Shown here piece after piece: positions 46,916 to 58,353 of a stretch of 64,000 nucleotides of DNA. The DNA is from Riptortus pedestris (taxonomy: Eukaryota > Arthropoda > Insecta > Hemiptera > Alydidae): positions 9,298,501 to 9,362,500 of the forward strand of contig CM032229.1 in assembly GCA_019009955.1 (NCBI GenBank). Direction: 5' to 3'. The position numbers and the translations under genes are program-made. A model generated the notes under the pieces. It did no database searches. It saw only the letters and a list, made by a program, of their open reading frames with translations, and was not told where the DNA came from. Within the stretch, counting starts at the first letter, position 1, and each line of letters starts with the position of its first letter.

Positions 46916-47034
46916 TACAATTTTGAACGGACCTCATTTTCGTCACCTACAAGGTAGGATCGGTCATTTAACGAAAAACGCGTCATGAGTACGAGCTCAC
47001 AAGGATACGTCTCTTCACGGAAATCTGCTAATTA
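46866..47034 (+). mobile_element. H-family right-end fragment with TA tract
   Basis: (TA)n at 46866-46905, then TTTTGAACGGACCTCATTTT, GTAGGATCGG and ACGGAAATCTGCTAA. Oriented opposite to the copy on its left. Confidence 0.65.
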
Positions 47035-47094
47035 ATCGGATTGACAAAAACTAAAAAAGAATTACTACAGACATTTTGAAGCTTTAGAAAGAAT

Positions 47095-47485
47095 GATTCT
47101 CGCGTAAACATACATTGGTGGTATAAACAATCGGCAGATATTGAGCGGCAGATATGATAAGGCCCAAATGACAGATGTTATCAGTGAAATGGGCGAATGT
47201 TGTTCCCGCCATTTCAGCGATCGGATATTGATGAGATCTGATAAAGCGGGAATTGACTATTCTACAGCAATGGCTATCGGCTACTGTATATCCGGTGGAA
47301 GGAAGATAGTTAGCGACTCCTGGTTGTTAGCAGTTGGACCGACCACTTTCTCTTCTGATAACTCGTCATTATGGAGTAGCCACCAGTTAGGGGCTTTGTT
47401 TCACGGCGGCTCTTCAGGGCTTCAGCAAGTTTCGCGCTCAATTACTTGACAACTCGGACTTATCAGTCCTCGTTAGCAAGTTCAA
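47095..47485 (+). repeat. Unclassified dispersed repeat U1, copy 2
   Basis: Near-identical inverted counterpart of 14814-15190 (small indels and substitutions near CCGCCATTTCAGCGATCGGA). The same frame is open (47141-47449). Confidence 0.7.
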
Positions 47486-47627
47486 TAATTTCTAATAATT
47501 GGTAAAAATATAGAGTATAACAATTATGAAAACCAAAAATTGTGCAATATATCACCAAGTTTTGATAAATTTGGTTGGTAAGGTTTGAGGTTCTATTGAA
47601 CATAAGAATTTTTACCATATTTCCTTT

Positions 47628-48603
47628 GTGCAAATTAGCCATTGTGGTTATACTTATGACGCGGTTTTCGAACAATTTCCACAAATGTCCGCCGATCCAC
47701 CTAGCAGATAACGAAAATGAGGTTAGTTTAAAATTATATATGTAAATGTACTTGTTTGTTGCTGCTTTAGCGTTCGCAATTGTTGTTTGATCATTACCAA
47801 ACTCTATATATCAGCGTTTCTTGCAAAACAAAAATTAAATTTGTTAATGGCTGAAATCGGACCAGTGGAACGGGGGGGGGGTAGAGGGGAAATTTAGAAA
47901 ATTTCGACATACCTCTTTTATTATAAGTAGATTCGAAAAATCGTATGGAACCAATTTTATTGCTAGTTGAATTTACTATGCGTTTCGTGCTCTTCTGCTA
48001 TCCTCTATTTCCAATAGCCAATATATTATCTTTTTTTTTAGTTTCAGGCCTTTTGTAAACCCACAGTCCTACTTATGGAACATAAAAAATACTCTGTTAG
48101 ATGTTGAGCCACTTTATTGGAAGCGTAAATTGCTAGATGGGATACTTGCAAATACGTTTTGTGATGACATCATTAGTTAAGATTTTTAAGTTATGGATAA
48201 GAAAAGGTTTATTTTATCTATACCACACTCGGTATTAAACCTTCGGCCCAGGAAGAGAAGGGGGAATTAGAGGTGAATAATTGATAATTTGAAATATCTC
48301 TGTTACTATCAGTTGAACTGAAAAGATTTATATAACCAAAGTTGTTGGAATTTTAATACTCTATAATTCTTCTTAAATGCATTTTTTCTTTATCTGGAAT
48401 ATTGAGTGAGACGCAACTTCAGTCTTCTGGCTTAGTAGACTCCCACTAATAATCGTCTATTTTTTACAGCTATTACGGAGTGTATTTCAAATACTGTTAC
48501 AGGCTTCTTACTACAAGAGAAATAGAGAACAGACGGGACAGTTCCGTGGCTCATACCCGCACGTGGGAAATCATCTACGAAGCCTCTGGGTAACGAAATT
48601 TCT
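47628..48603 (-). mobile_element. H-family element, long form, diverged ends
   Basis: From CTTATGACGCGGTTTTCG through the GGACCAGTGGAACGGGG tract and both modules to GCACGTGGGAAATCATCTAC and GAAGCCTCTGGGTAACG. Confidence 0.65.
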
Positions 48604-48647
48604 AAATAGCTTCACGTCCAAAAATTGTGAATTGTAATTGATTCACA

Positions 48648-48902
48648 TGAAACGTTCAGATACTGCTCAAATGGTCTGCCGGAAACATCTTTGAATATTT
48701 TTGTAGTGCTCTAACACTGTGGTATCAGACTGCAAGTATGACTGATACAACGAAATGATACTGTGTATTTTCCGGATGCTTTAGCTTGTTGTACTACTTC
48801 CATGCTTGGAATTCTGTATCCTGTGTTTTCAATTGCCCCGGTGTTTATTTCCTCTACCGTTCTTCAATTTTGAATGTTTTTTTAATTCTTCTTGTTGGTA
48901 AA
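48648..48902 (+). repeat. Unclassified dispersed repeat U3, copy 1
   Basis: Homologous to 54907-55202 in inverse orientation: shared TGAAACGTTCAG, GTGGTATCAGACTGC, CCCCGGTGTTT and TTAATTCTTCTTGTTGGTA. Diverged with indels. Family unknown. Confidence 0.6.
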
Positions 48903-49530
48903 ACTTCGTTATAGAGCAAAAAATGTTAGTAACGAAAGTTATGAAAAACAAATTCGTGAACTTAAAACTTTCCTTTAAATACCTAAAATTATTTTTCAAA
49001 CTTTGTGTTGCATAGAAATTATTTTCTAGCTATCGGTAACCAAAAAGCTCAGTACAAACTGTCTAAAATTTATGTTAGTCTTTATTAAAATATAATTCAA
49101 TTGGTTTATGTGTTTGTGTGAATGTTTATGTATATATATATATATATATATGCAATACTAAATGAGAACGTTTGCTATGTAAATATGAGCCAAAGTTTCA
49201 AATAGCTGATTAGCGGTTTAGTTGTTAGGTAGCTATTTGATCTAATTAGAGCCAGTATTATCATTTAATACTCAGTAAATTGCTAATAGTGCTCAAATCA
49301 AATACAATCGTAGCAATCCCCGGGTCATGGATGGTTGGAACCTGAGGGCACAAGGCGTTGATTGGAGGTCACTAATGTCTGCCTAGGGCGGTCATTCGGC
49401 AAAGGAGGTCGATAATACTGGGTGGAATGGAATATATGGAAAATAATACTGATGTATTCCTGAATTATGAGTTTATTGTTTTAAAAGCTCAATGGACTAC
49501 AAAAGTCTAATTATCATATTAGTTAATTAC
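48903..49530. other. Intergenic DNA with short TA tract
   Basis: TA repeat at 49131-49151. 49320-49440 is GC-richer but not recognisable. Confidence 0.4.
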
Positions 49531-49735
49531 TGTAGAGGAGTAAGGAGTGCACAGTGGGGGGGGGGGTGGATTTGAACATTCCAAACATCTTAGATGCTTT
49601 ACAATTATTGTTCTATACATTTTCTCTGAACTCAAATATTATTCGAGTTAATAGAGCATTCATTTTTTCAGCTTTCAGTAAACTTTATACAACTACTCAT
49701 AGACATTTGATTTAAAAACGGAGAATACATGCTGA
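49531..49735 (-). mobile_element. H-family module-B fragment
   Basis: GAGTAAGGAGTGCACAGTGG with a long G run, TTACAATTATTGTTCTATAC and ACGGAGAATACATGCTGAGA. Lacks both termini. Confidence 0.4.
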
Positions 49736-49749
49736 GATAATGTCATATA

Positions 49750-50250
49750 ATGTTTGTAGCTTCAAATTTTGTACAGGAATATTTTACCAATCTATCAAAC
49801 CCTCGAACACTACTTGCTAATAAAAATAATATAATAGTAAAATCCAGAAATAATTTAGTTATTAGAGATATTGACCGGGAATTTAACTCAAAATACAATC
49901 CCTTCTATAGACTATTCTGTAAACTTTCACATCCGGAACCAGCGAATTACCTTCAATTTAACGTCAGCATAGAAAAGTTAAGAACCATAAGCCAACTGAG
50001 AGTCTGTAATAGCGAATACATTAAAATATCCCATACAGGTAAAGCCCATATCATAAAATCAGACGAAATATGTAAGTGGTGTAAAAAATACATTTATAAT
50101 AGCCTGAAACAGAGAAATCACAGAAAACAATCATATATAGTTAAAAACAGGGGCGAACTTTCATTGGAATTTATGCTAAATATTAACAATATTGAAAAGC
50201 TAAATAACATATATTACTTTATTAAGAGTATATTATTGTCAGTTTATTAA
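49750..50250 (+). pseudogene. LINE-like ORF C-terminus, 166 codons open
   Basis: An uninterrupted frame in AT-rich DNA. The C-terminal half reads RVCNSEYIKISHTGKA, then ICKWCKKYI (CxxC) and a HRKQ segment, like the zinc-knuckle tail of LINE ORF2 proteins. The N-terminal half (FYRLFCKLSHPEP) is unfamiliar. A stop at 50248-50250 is followed by about 200 bp of AT-rich 3' UTR and an AAATATATAAATAAAATAAA / poly-A tail at 50440-50471, consistent with a 5'-truncated LINE insertion. The ATG at 49750 is simply the first Met; the true protein would start far upstream. I cannot exclude a short single-exon host ORF. Confidence 0.45.
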
Positions 50251-50471
50251 CCATTAATTGTTGTTTTGTTTTTGTTGATTTTCCGGAACTATTATATATT
50301 GCTTATGTATTGTTATATATTACTTATATTATAAGAGTATTCGAAATTGTCGAATTGTAAATTATTTAAGTAGAATACCTAACGATAATAGCATTTAATG
50401 GCCAGACCCCTGGCAACGCCCATGTATTTATGCCAAAATATATAAATAAAATAAAAATGAAAAAAAAAAAA
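50251..50471 (+). mobile_element. 3' UTR and A-rich tail of the LINE-like copy
   Basis: AT-rich stretch ending AAATAAAATAAAAATGAAAA and a poly-A run. Confidence 0.5.
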
Positions 50472-50539
50472 CATTACTAATATGTATGGGAAATGTGCTC
50501 AATTCATGCAGCTTCTCCTCGACGGACTTTTTTTAAGCC

Positions 50540-50954
50540 AAAACTTAATTCGCGACCCGCGTCTCTTTTTGGTCAGTTCAGTTTGAAGCAGAAGTTGTAA
50601 AGCGTCGTTAAAAAGGAGCGGAGGTTGGTGACAAACGGCGGGAACGGGTAGCCCAGCTGTGGAACGGGCGGGAAGACACCAGCTGACCCTGACATTACCG
50701 TTGGCCAATCTACCCCAATTAGATACTCCTCCTCGCCCTTATTTATTTCTTATTTTCAATTCTTGTTCCTTTTGCCGTATACCTTGTCCAGGATTCTTCT
50801 GGCATTTAGCCCGTCCCCATCTGTCCTACCCGCTCCGATTTATTCAGGCTAATACTTTTTATTGCCTCATCCTTAAAATGGATCGCATATCTTGATATAT
50901 ATTTTTTTTGTCTGCCTGTTTTCATTCTGAATAAACTTTGAAATAAAAAAAAAA
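50540..50954 (+). mobile_element. Possible retrocopy with poly-A tail
   Basis: GC-rich beginning (about 50540-50700), then a CT-rich middle, an AATAAA signal at 50930-50935 and an A run at 50941-50954. This looks like a reverse-transcribed RNA inserted in the plus orientation. It is preceded by a degraded H end (CTCGACGGAC). I recognise no parent gene. Small frames (50499-50708 minus, 50659-50895 plus) have no motifs. Confidence 0.4.
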
Positions 50955-51689
50955 TGTGGCATAAAGTTCAGAAAACTAATATTCAGCTCGTATCATCCTC
51001 GTTTTGAGTTCGTTGAACTTATAACTTTAAAGGTCAAACCTATATCGCGATTCCTGGTAATTCTCGAAGCCGAGATACATATTAAATAGCAAATTATCAG
51101 AATTCTAATTTAACAAAATATTCAGGAAAATTTGAGTTAATTAAAACGTAGAAATATGAGACAATTTAATACATGGCTTGTCTTTTTGTTATATTTTTCA
51201 TTTATGAGAATTATTGCATTACGTCTATATTTGTGACTCATTCATTATTTCGAATTAGAATAAGAATTGAGTTATGTTCTCGCAAAAAAAAATTAAAAAT
51301 AATTACAAAAAATCCTTTTGGAGAGTCCCCTTACGGGCAGATTATTATCTGCCCTAGTGATTAATATTTCAAATTACAAACTTTATTTATTTATGACGTA
51401 TTGCTTGTTCACACTAATGTTTTGAAAAATGTATACTGCATTTCATTTTTGAAACCCAAGTGTTGGGAAGCTATGGTAGATATATATTGAGAATTTATTT
51501 AAGCACAAGGTAATACATAATTCTCGCCAAATGTCTGATACTTGATTAAAATGGTGGTTTTGAAAGCCTCTCGTTGATTATCTATGACAATCCTTAACGA
51601 ATTTTGGCAGATGTCTTGAATATCATTATTAATACACCGGCCTGACTCCATTTTTTCTTGAAGTACCCTCATGAGGGTTCATAAATAAA
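50955..51689. other. Intergenic DNA, nothing recognised
   Basis: AT-rich with no supported feature. Confidence 0.45.
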
Positions 51690-51972
51690 TTTCTTATAGT
51701 TTATTTGCGTGGATTGCTTGATATTGGTTTCGAACGTCACTGCAGTTTTCTCTGTCAGTGTTAGTTCTTCCCAGTCTTCCTGGTTTCTTCTGATAAATTG
51801 AGCAGTCTTTCCTGATCTTATGGTGCCGGCTGTAGCTCACCAACTATTCCTATTTGAAATAACCTTGGACATGAGGTTGGTTTTCAATCTGACTGCAATG
51901 GCGGCAGCGGGTTGATTCTAGGTTCATGTCATGGATAGACTGCACTCGAGTGAAGATGGCATCCTTGAACAG
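51690..51972 (-). pseudogene. LINE C-terminal relic (CxxC...H, RHHKIR)
   Basis: The minus strand reads IHDMNLESTRCRHCSQIENQ, then PHVQGYF, a stop, and LVSYSRHHKIRKDC. The order C-x-x-C, E-N/T-x-x-H-V-x-G, then R-H-H-x-I-R matches the tail of R2/R4-like and some other LINE proteins. Stops and an absent final Cys show decay. Confidence 0.45.
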
Positions 51973-52047
51973 GAAAGGCTCTTCTTTTCAGATAACCACA
52001 ATTCTCTGAAACTGATATGGCCGTTTATAAATAACATTTATGAAAAA

Positions 52048-52139
52048 TGTTTTTTTTTTATTTACGTTCACTTTATGCTATAGGGCTAATTGGGACGGGT
52101 TATCTACAGGTTACCGCTCTTTTCAAGCCAGGGTGGAAC
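52048..52139 (-). mobile_element. SINE 3' body fragment
   Basis: TTTACGTTCACTTTATGCTA, GGGACGGGTTATCTACAGGT and AAGCCAGGGTGGAAC. The tRNA-like head is missing. Confidence 0.7.
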
Positions 52140-53143
52140 TTTTTCATAAATTTTATGGAAATGCAGAAACACAAAGCGGCCGTTATTGGCACATTTAATA
52201 GAAAAGATATTTTGGAGGCAAAGATGTTTAGGCTGTGACAGCAGTGGCACCTTTGTCGTTGTTAATACATCTGCATCTAATCACTATGACTGCAGTTAAA
52301 GAAAGTGACTTGTTATAATTATGATTAAATAATATTGACAAAGACAACATATGGAACTCCTGATGTGGATTATTAATATGTTATGGTGCTGGCAAAGGTA
52401 AAATTATGATATTTAGGATTACGCGTTATCATGTAAGTGTAACAGTTACCATGAATTATATAGTATATGAGTTTATCTGAAGATGACCAATATAGGACGA
52501 AACATCTTAATGAAGTAAATATAGTTATTAATTTTGGTGGACAGCTGTAGACAATTTTATATTCTATAAGGATTAATGAATAATATTTCTGATAAGCAGT
52601 AGAAACACAATGTGGCCATTAATAAATACCAATTAAAATAACTCTTAACACAAAATGGAAGATAAAGAATAGTTTTTCCCAAAGTAAAATAGCATTGTTA
52701 TCAGATTTCGGACAGAAATAAATTACAATTATATTTTTAACAGACTGTCTATCATCGGTGATTCCCAGAATGATTTTTTTTTTTCAATATTTCTCGATTT
52801 ATGTACGTTAGGAAAGCAGAATCCCTTTAGATGAATTATGGTTGCCCAAATAGAAAAGAAATAGATTTTCCTTCCGTATTAGTCATTCAGATTCAGGATT
52901 TGTTGATGGCGCAGGGTCTGCGAAAACGAAGAACTTTTCCCTCGTGTTGATTGTAAAAATACACATTTTGAAAGCCAATTTCCTGCCTGTTTAATATAGT
53001 TTTCAAATCCTAGAAAAAAATGTTCAAAAAAAAAAGAGTAATTCGTTTATCTCGCTACTTTGAGAACATACACAATATCCCCTCAAATGATGACAACATT
53101 ATTTCACCTTATAGGAATTAATCCAGAGAAAATCTAACTTGTT
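52140..53143. other. Intergenic DNA with one structured motif
   Basis: 52476-52504 carries CTGAAGATGACC...GGACGAAACATC, related to the motifs at 33524 and 37087. Otherwise nothing recognised. Confidence 0.4.
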
Positions 53144-53375
53144 CTAGCTGCACAACAAGAGGAACATTTAACTTGTCGACTCTAGGACAGATTATTAGCT
53201 CTTACAAAGTTTGAAGGTGGAAGAAGTGACGTGACAAGTTGGCCAAGACTCGTTAACTTGCTAACTTACATAAAACTAATAGCAGCAATGAACTACTAAC
53301 TTTGCAGAGTTATATACAGCCAACAATATACCGTAGCTAGTCTCTCGAATATATTATTTTAGGTTAACTTCCAGG
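53144..53375 (+). repeat. Unclassified dispersed repeat U2, copy 1
   Basis: 232 bp, aligning without gaps to 62464-62695 in the same orientation, with about nine differences. No tRNA boxes, terminal inverted repeats or coding potential seen. Confidence 0.75.
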
Positions 53376-53413
53376 ACAAACAATGGCGACGATTTATATA
53401 TAACTTTTGTGTT

Positions 53414-53519
53414 ACTCGTTCTGTCAATATTATTGGCCAGGCATAATTAGAATAGAGTTTAATCCTTCAAAAAATATTTATTTATTTAGGTGTGTCGCAA
53501 TTTTAGCGATTCACACTTC
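53414..53519 (+). repeat. Short dispersed repeat U4, copy 1
   Basis: ACTCGTTCTGTCAATATTAT...GTGTCGCAATTTTAGCGATT, homologous to 57155-57253. Confidence 0.6.
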
Positions 53520-53839
53520 CTCATATTATAAAACTAAAAGTTGGTATAACCACCTTATTATAAAAAAAAAAAAATATGTTAAAATATCTACAGTCGTGAG
53601 TCGCAGGGCACGGTTACATTTTCTCCAGTGGATATTAATGGAGCAGATGCTAATTCTTTAAGTCTAAGGCTTAAATAAGTTGTGCAATTAAAATTCTCAT
53701 ATTTTTCCATAATTTGCTCAAATATGTTAAATAACCAATATGTTGATAATATCACAAACTAAAATTTATTATTTTTGTGAATCCTCATATTTTGGACTTA
53801 ATCATATTTTGTTGTTTTTTATTCCTAAACATCTTCTAC

Positions 53840-54371
<532 letters not shown>

Positions 54372-54906
54372 AGATATCCAATTATCCAGACATTTATTAT
54401 AACTATTTCCAAGCAGGACTTATAGGTCAGATTCTCGTATTATTTATTCTATAAATGATAATTAATCATTCTTATTGATGTTTTCAGAACTTTCACTGAG
54501 TATGATCCGTTGTTGAAAGCGTAAATAATTAGTGTAAGTCTTTAGGCAGGTTCGGAATGGCACAACTTACTGTAAATAGTAGCCTTAAGACTGCCCAACT
54601 TGCTATATCATATATTTTAATGAAATATGGCAGCGTTTCTTGTTGTCCGTCAAAAACATGAATATTTTACGCTCCGAGCCGTTCCATTTCCTTCGAAAAT
54701 GTATTTTCACATTGAAGTGCAATCTTTGAAAATACAGCTTACGTCTTTTATAAACAATTTGAAAACCATTTGTACTTTTGAGAAATTTTGGAGTAAAATT
54801 AGCATCCAACACAATCAAGTTTGGAAAAGTATTATAGGCCTTTAAAGGGAAATTTCAAATTCATGATTTTTTTCGGTTTACGTTTTATGTCCTATAAAAA
54901 AAGTGG
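54372..54906. other. Intergenic DNA, nothing recognised
   Basis: Overlapping frames of about 70 codons on both strands (54603-54845) have no motif. Confidence 0.4.
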
Positions 54907-55202
54907 TACCAACAAGAAGAATTAAAAAAAAACATTTTAGAATTGAAGAAAGAAAGGGAAAACAAACACCGGGGTAGATTGAAAACACAGGGAAAACAGG
55001 ATATGGAGCAGAAAGGAAAATAGGACACGCAATTCCCAGCATGAGAGGAGTACTAAGCGCTAAGGCATCAGGGAAATACAGCATGCACAGTACATTTTCG
55101 TTGGGTTGGTCATACTGGCAGTCTGATACCACAGTCGTAGAACATTGCAAAAGATCAAAGAAGTTTCCGCCAGACATATTCACCACCTGAACGTTTCAGG
55201 TA
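54907..55202 (-). repeat. Unclassified dispersed repeat U3, copy 2
   Basis: Inverse homolog of 48648-48902. On the minus strand it keeps a 102-codon frame (54878-55186; hydrophobic, Cys/Phe-rich) that is broken in copy 1. No domain recognised. Confidence 0.6.
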
Positions 55203-55432
55203 AACCAACTACAACTTACAATTTGATGACGTCAAGCTATTTAGATATTCCGTAAACCTAGCAGATTCCTCAAGTGTTGGTATAGCATACTTGTGGCCTC
55301 GTCTCACCATTAATTCTCTACTTCTATGTGAAAACTGAGGAATATCAGGAGCGGGGAGGGGGAAGGTACTGAGAGCACAAAACAAGGAAATACAATATAA
55401 CAAGAGATTGATTATATACACGCTTTCGATCC

Positions 55433-55478
55433 TACTTATAATAACGGGGGTTATTTCAAATTTTCGAAATTTCCTTCC

Positions 55479-55559
<81 letters not shown>

Positions 55560-56362
55560 AGTTACAGCCCTAGTGGTAGCAATTATTTTTTTATCGTTGC
55601 CAAACTCCTTATTTAATCGTTCTATGTAAAAAGAAAGATCAAGTTCGTTAATGGCTGAAATCGGACCAGTGTGAGGGGGGGGGGGTTAGAGCGGCGGAAT
55701 TTCGAAATATCTCCGTTAATATACATCGGACCAAACAAGTGTTTGGAATCAATCCTATTGCAAATTAAACGTTTTATAAATATTGTTATATACATTTATT
55801 CTCTATCTTGAATATTAACCGAGATATTTGCATTTTTCAGTTTTCACTCATTGACAAACCCCCACTTCTCCTTATGTTACAAATACAATATTCTGTTATA
55901 TAATAAACCACATTATTCGAAGCTTAAATACCAAATATTGTTTTCAAGATACATTTATTATACGAGATACATGCAAATATGTTCTGGTGGCTCCCACCCG
56001 TCTTATGTTTTTGAACTACTAAAATTTCATTGTTTCTGATAAAAATTATTCTGATTCATTAAATTTACAGTACTAGCTATAGTAAATAGTTTTCAATAAA
56101 ATGAATATGTTACATTCTGATATATTTCATTTATTGCTTCCTCTTTCCGGTCTATATTCTATCAATCCAGTGCTGCGTTGTTGGCTGCTCTTATTGTTTA
56201 CAATCCAGACGCTTTCCGTTGTAGATATTTTTAACTTGTAAATTGACTGAAAGATTTCTTCTTAGCGTTTGTACTTATTTACTTACCAGTATGCAAATTT
56301 ATCTGTTGTAAACCTTCGCGTGGGAAATCTGCTTGTTTGCACAGACTCTGCGTGACGGACTA
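55433..56362 (-). mobile_element. H-family element, long form, with (TA)n(GT)n
   Basis: A short plus-oriented H piece (55433-55483) leads into the (TA)n(GT)n tract (55484-55559). The minus-oriented element then follows through GATCAAGTTCGTTAATGGCT, both modules and GACTCTGCGTGACGGAC at 56360. Confidence 0.65.
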
Positions 56363-56461
56363 TTTTTTCATCTCCTGAGTAGAATCTAGGGACATTTGAA
56401 GACATTTTCCGAATATCGCGTCGTGAGTAAGTACACCCTCCCTTGATGTAAATCTGCTAAA
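56363..56461 (+). mobile_element. H-family right-end fragment
   Basis: TTTTTTCATCTCCTGAGTAG, AGGGACATTTGAAGACATTT, TGATGTAAATCTGCTAAAA. It abuts the preceding element tail to tail. Confidence 0.6.
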
Positions 56462-56935
56462 ACCCGTAGGTCTATTTCCTTCTCACGTCGACATTAAAAC
56501 CATAAACCAGACAAAGAAACTTTTTATTGCTTTGAAACGAGTGTCGTAAAAAGTTAGCATTGGTCTGAAGGGCTGTCCTCGATTGGAGCTAGTTAAACGG
56601 AACACTTAGTAAAATAGTTCGAGGAGGCTGGATCTACATAATGGCGGATCTACTCCCTGTTAGTTCTATTGTTGGCTGGTAGGGGTCGCGCATATAATGC
56701 TAATAGCCTATTATATATCATAGTGTTTAACATAATTCCCCCAATGGCCGATGGATTAGCAAGCCGGAAGTCTATGTCAGCCATGTACACATTAACATTA
56801 TCATAGCATTTACGCAATAACAGCTACCTCACAAATAATCTATCCAATGGCTAATAGAGCGAAAATGTATTATTCACCAAAAAAAAAATCAAATTGATTT
56901 GACCTCATTTTCGGGGACGACGAGATATATTTTTT

Positions 56936-57153
56936 TCAATAATCGTTATAACATTTACCGGTAAGGGGAAAACTGTAAATCAAAGGTTGCTACTAACAAA
57001 CTTCTTCTGCATATTCAAGTATTATTATTTATTCAAGAGCCCCAATATTCAAGTATAAGTAGCCACAATCAGTAAATGTTAATGTTCAAAAACACACCAT
57101 GGAAGTTAATTACCGAATAGTTTCAAAAGGGGGAAAATTGGAATCTCCTTTAC
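56936..57153 (+). repeat. Local duplication, copy 1
   Basis: Homologous to 57375-57583 (shared TTTACCGGTAAGGGGAAAAC and GCCACAATCAGTAAATGTTA). Offset about 437 bp. Confidence 0.8.
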
Positions 57154-57154
57154 T

Positions 57155-57253
57155 ACTCGTTCTATCAATATTATTGGCCAGGCATATTTAAAATAGAGTT
57201 CAACTCTTAAAAAAATATTTATGTAGGTGCGTCGCAATTTAAGCGATTTCACT
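57155..57253 (+). repeat. Short dispersed repeat U4, copy 2
   Basis: Homolog of 53414-53519, lying between the two arms of the local duplication. Confidence 0.6.
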
Positions 57254-57256
57254 TAC

Positions 57257-57322
57257 GAGAGAGAGAGAGAGAGAGAGAGAGTGCGAGAGAGAGAGAGTGA
57301 GAGAGAGAGAGAGAGAGAGAGA
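57257..57322. repeat. (GA)n microsatellite
   Basis: GA tract with GTGC and GTGA interruptions, next to repeat U4. Confidence 0.95.
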
Positions 57323-57374
57323 AATTATTTATTTTCGTTTCCAACAATGAAAGCAATTCAACTAAGAAACTATG

Positions 57375-57583
57375 TTTCCAATAATCGTCATAATATTTAC
57401 CGGTAAGGGGAAAACTGTAAATCATAATTTGCTACTAACAAACTTCTTCTTCATATTCAAGTATTATTATTTATATTCAAGTATAATTAGCCACAATCAG
57501 TAAATGTTAATGTGTAAAAACACTCCAAGTAAGTTAAATAACTAATTGGTTCAAAAGGGGGAAAATATGAATCTCCTTTGTTA
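57375..57583 (+). repeat. Local duplication, copy 2
   Basis: Second copy, with small indels; see 56936-57153. Confidence 0.8.
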
Positions 57584-57853
57584 CCCGTCAGATGAAAAAA
57601 TGATATAAGCAATATTATTTCTAATGCAACATCCACCGGTCGATCCTCAGTGTTTCCTAATTTATTCAGGAAATTATAAGTCATTTATCTTTCTTGAATT
57701 ACTATAAGGCATACTTTTGCAATTTCCACTTATTGCTCAAACCCAGCTTAATTCAAATCTAGGATACAAAGATTTCTAATTAAGTGAAAAATTGAGAAAG
57801 GAATGTTAGATTTCATTTTTAGTGTTTGCCGTTCCAAAATGTGGGTGATAGCC

Positions 57854-58353
57854 TTTCAGCAGATTTCACATGGGGGAAATTAGTTTTTGAGGTTGTATTC
57901 ATGTCGTGATTTTAGAAATAGTCTTCAAGTGTCAATCGATCCTATTCAGCTGATGACGAAAATTAGGTCCGTTCAAAACTATGTATACATAGATACTCTA
58001 GGGATTGCGATTTTGGTTTGATCGTTACCAGACTCCATATTTAAAAGTAATATGTAAAAATAAAGATCAAGTTCTTTAATGGCTGAAATTGGACTAGGAT
58101 ATTTAAATATCTTCGTTATTATAAGTTAAATGGTAAAATTTTATAGAATCAATCATGTTCAACGATTGATCCTCTATAATTGTTGTCTATGCATTACACA
58201 TAAGTATTAACCGAGTTATTCCTACTTTCTTGTTTTCTGCCATCAATAAGCCTCCCCCCCCTTTCTTCTCATCAGTTTAGTGTGCTACACCATCACGTGG
58301 GAAATCAGCTTAGCTGATAGGAGCTGAGCAGCTCCTACGTGACGGTCTTTTAT
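57854..58353 (-). mobile_element. H-family element, internally shortened, both ends recognisable
   Basis: Starts TTTCAGCAGATTTCACATGG and ends GCAGCTCCTACGTGACGGTC. An extra small inverted duplication (AGCTGATAGGAGCTGAGCAG) lies in the end palindrome. No TA tract. Confidence 0.65.
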
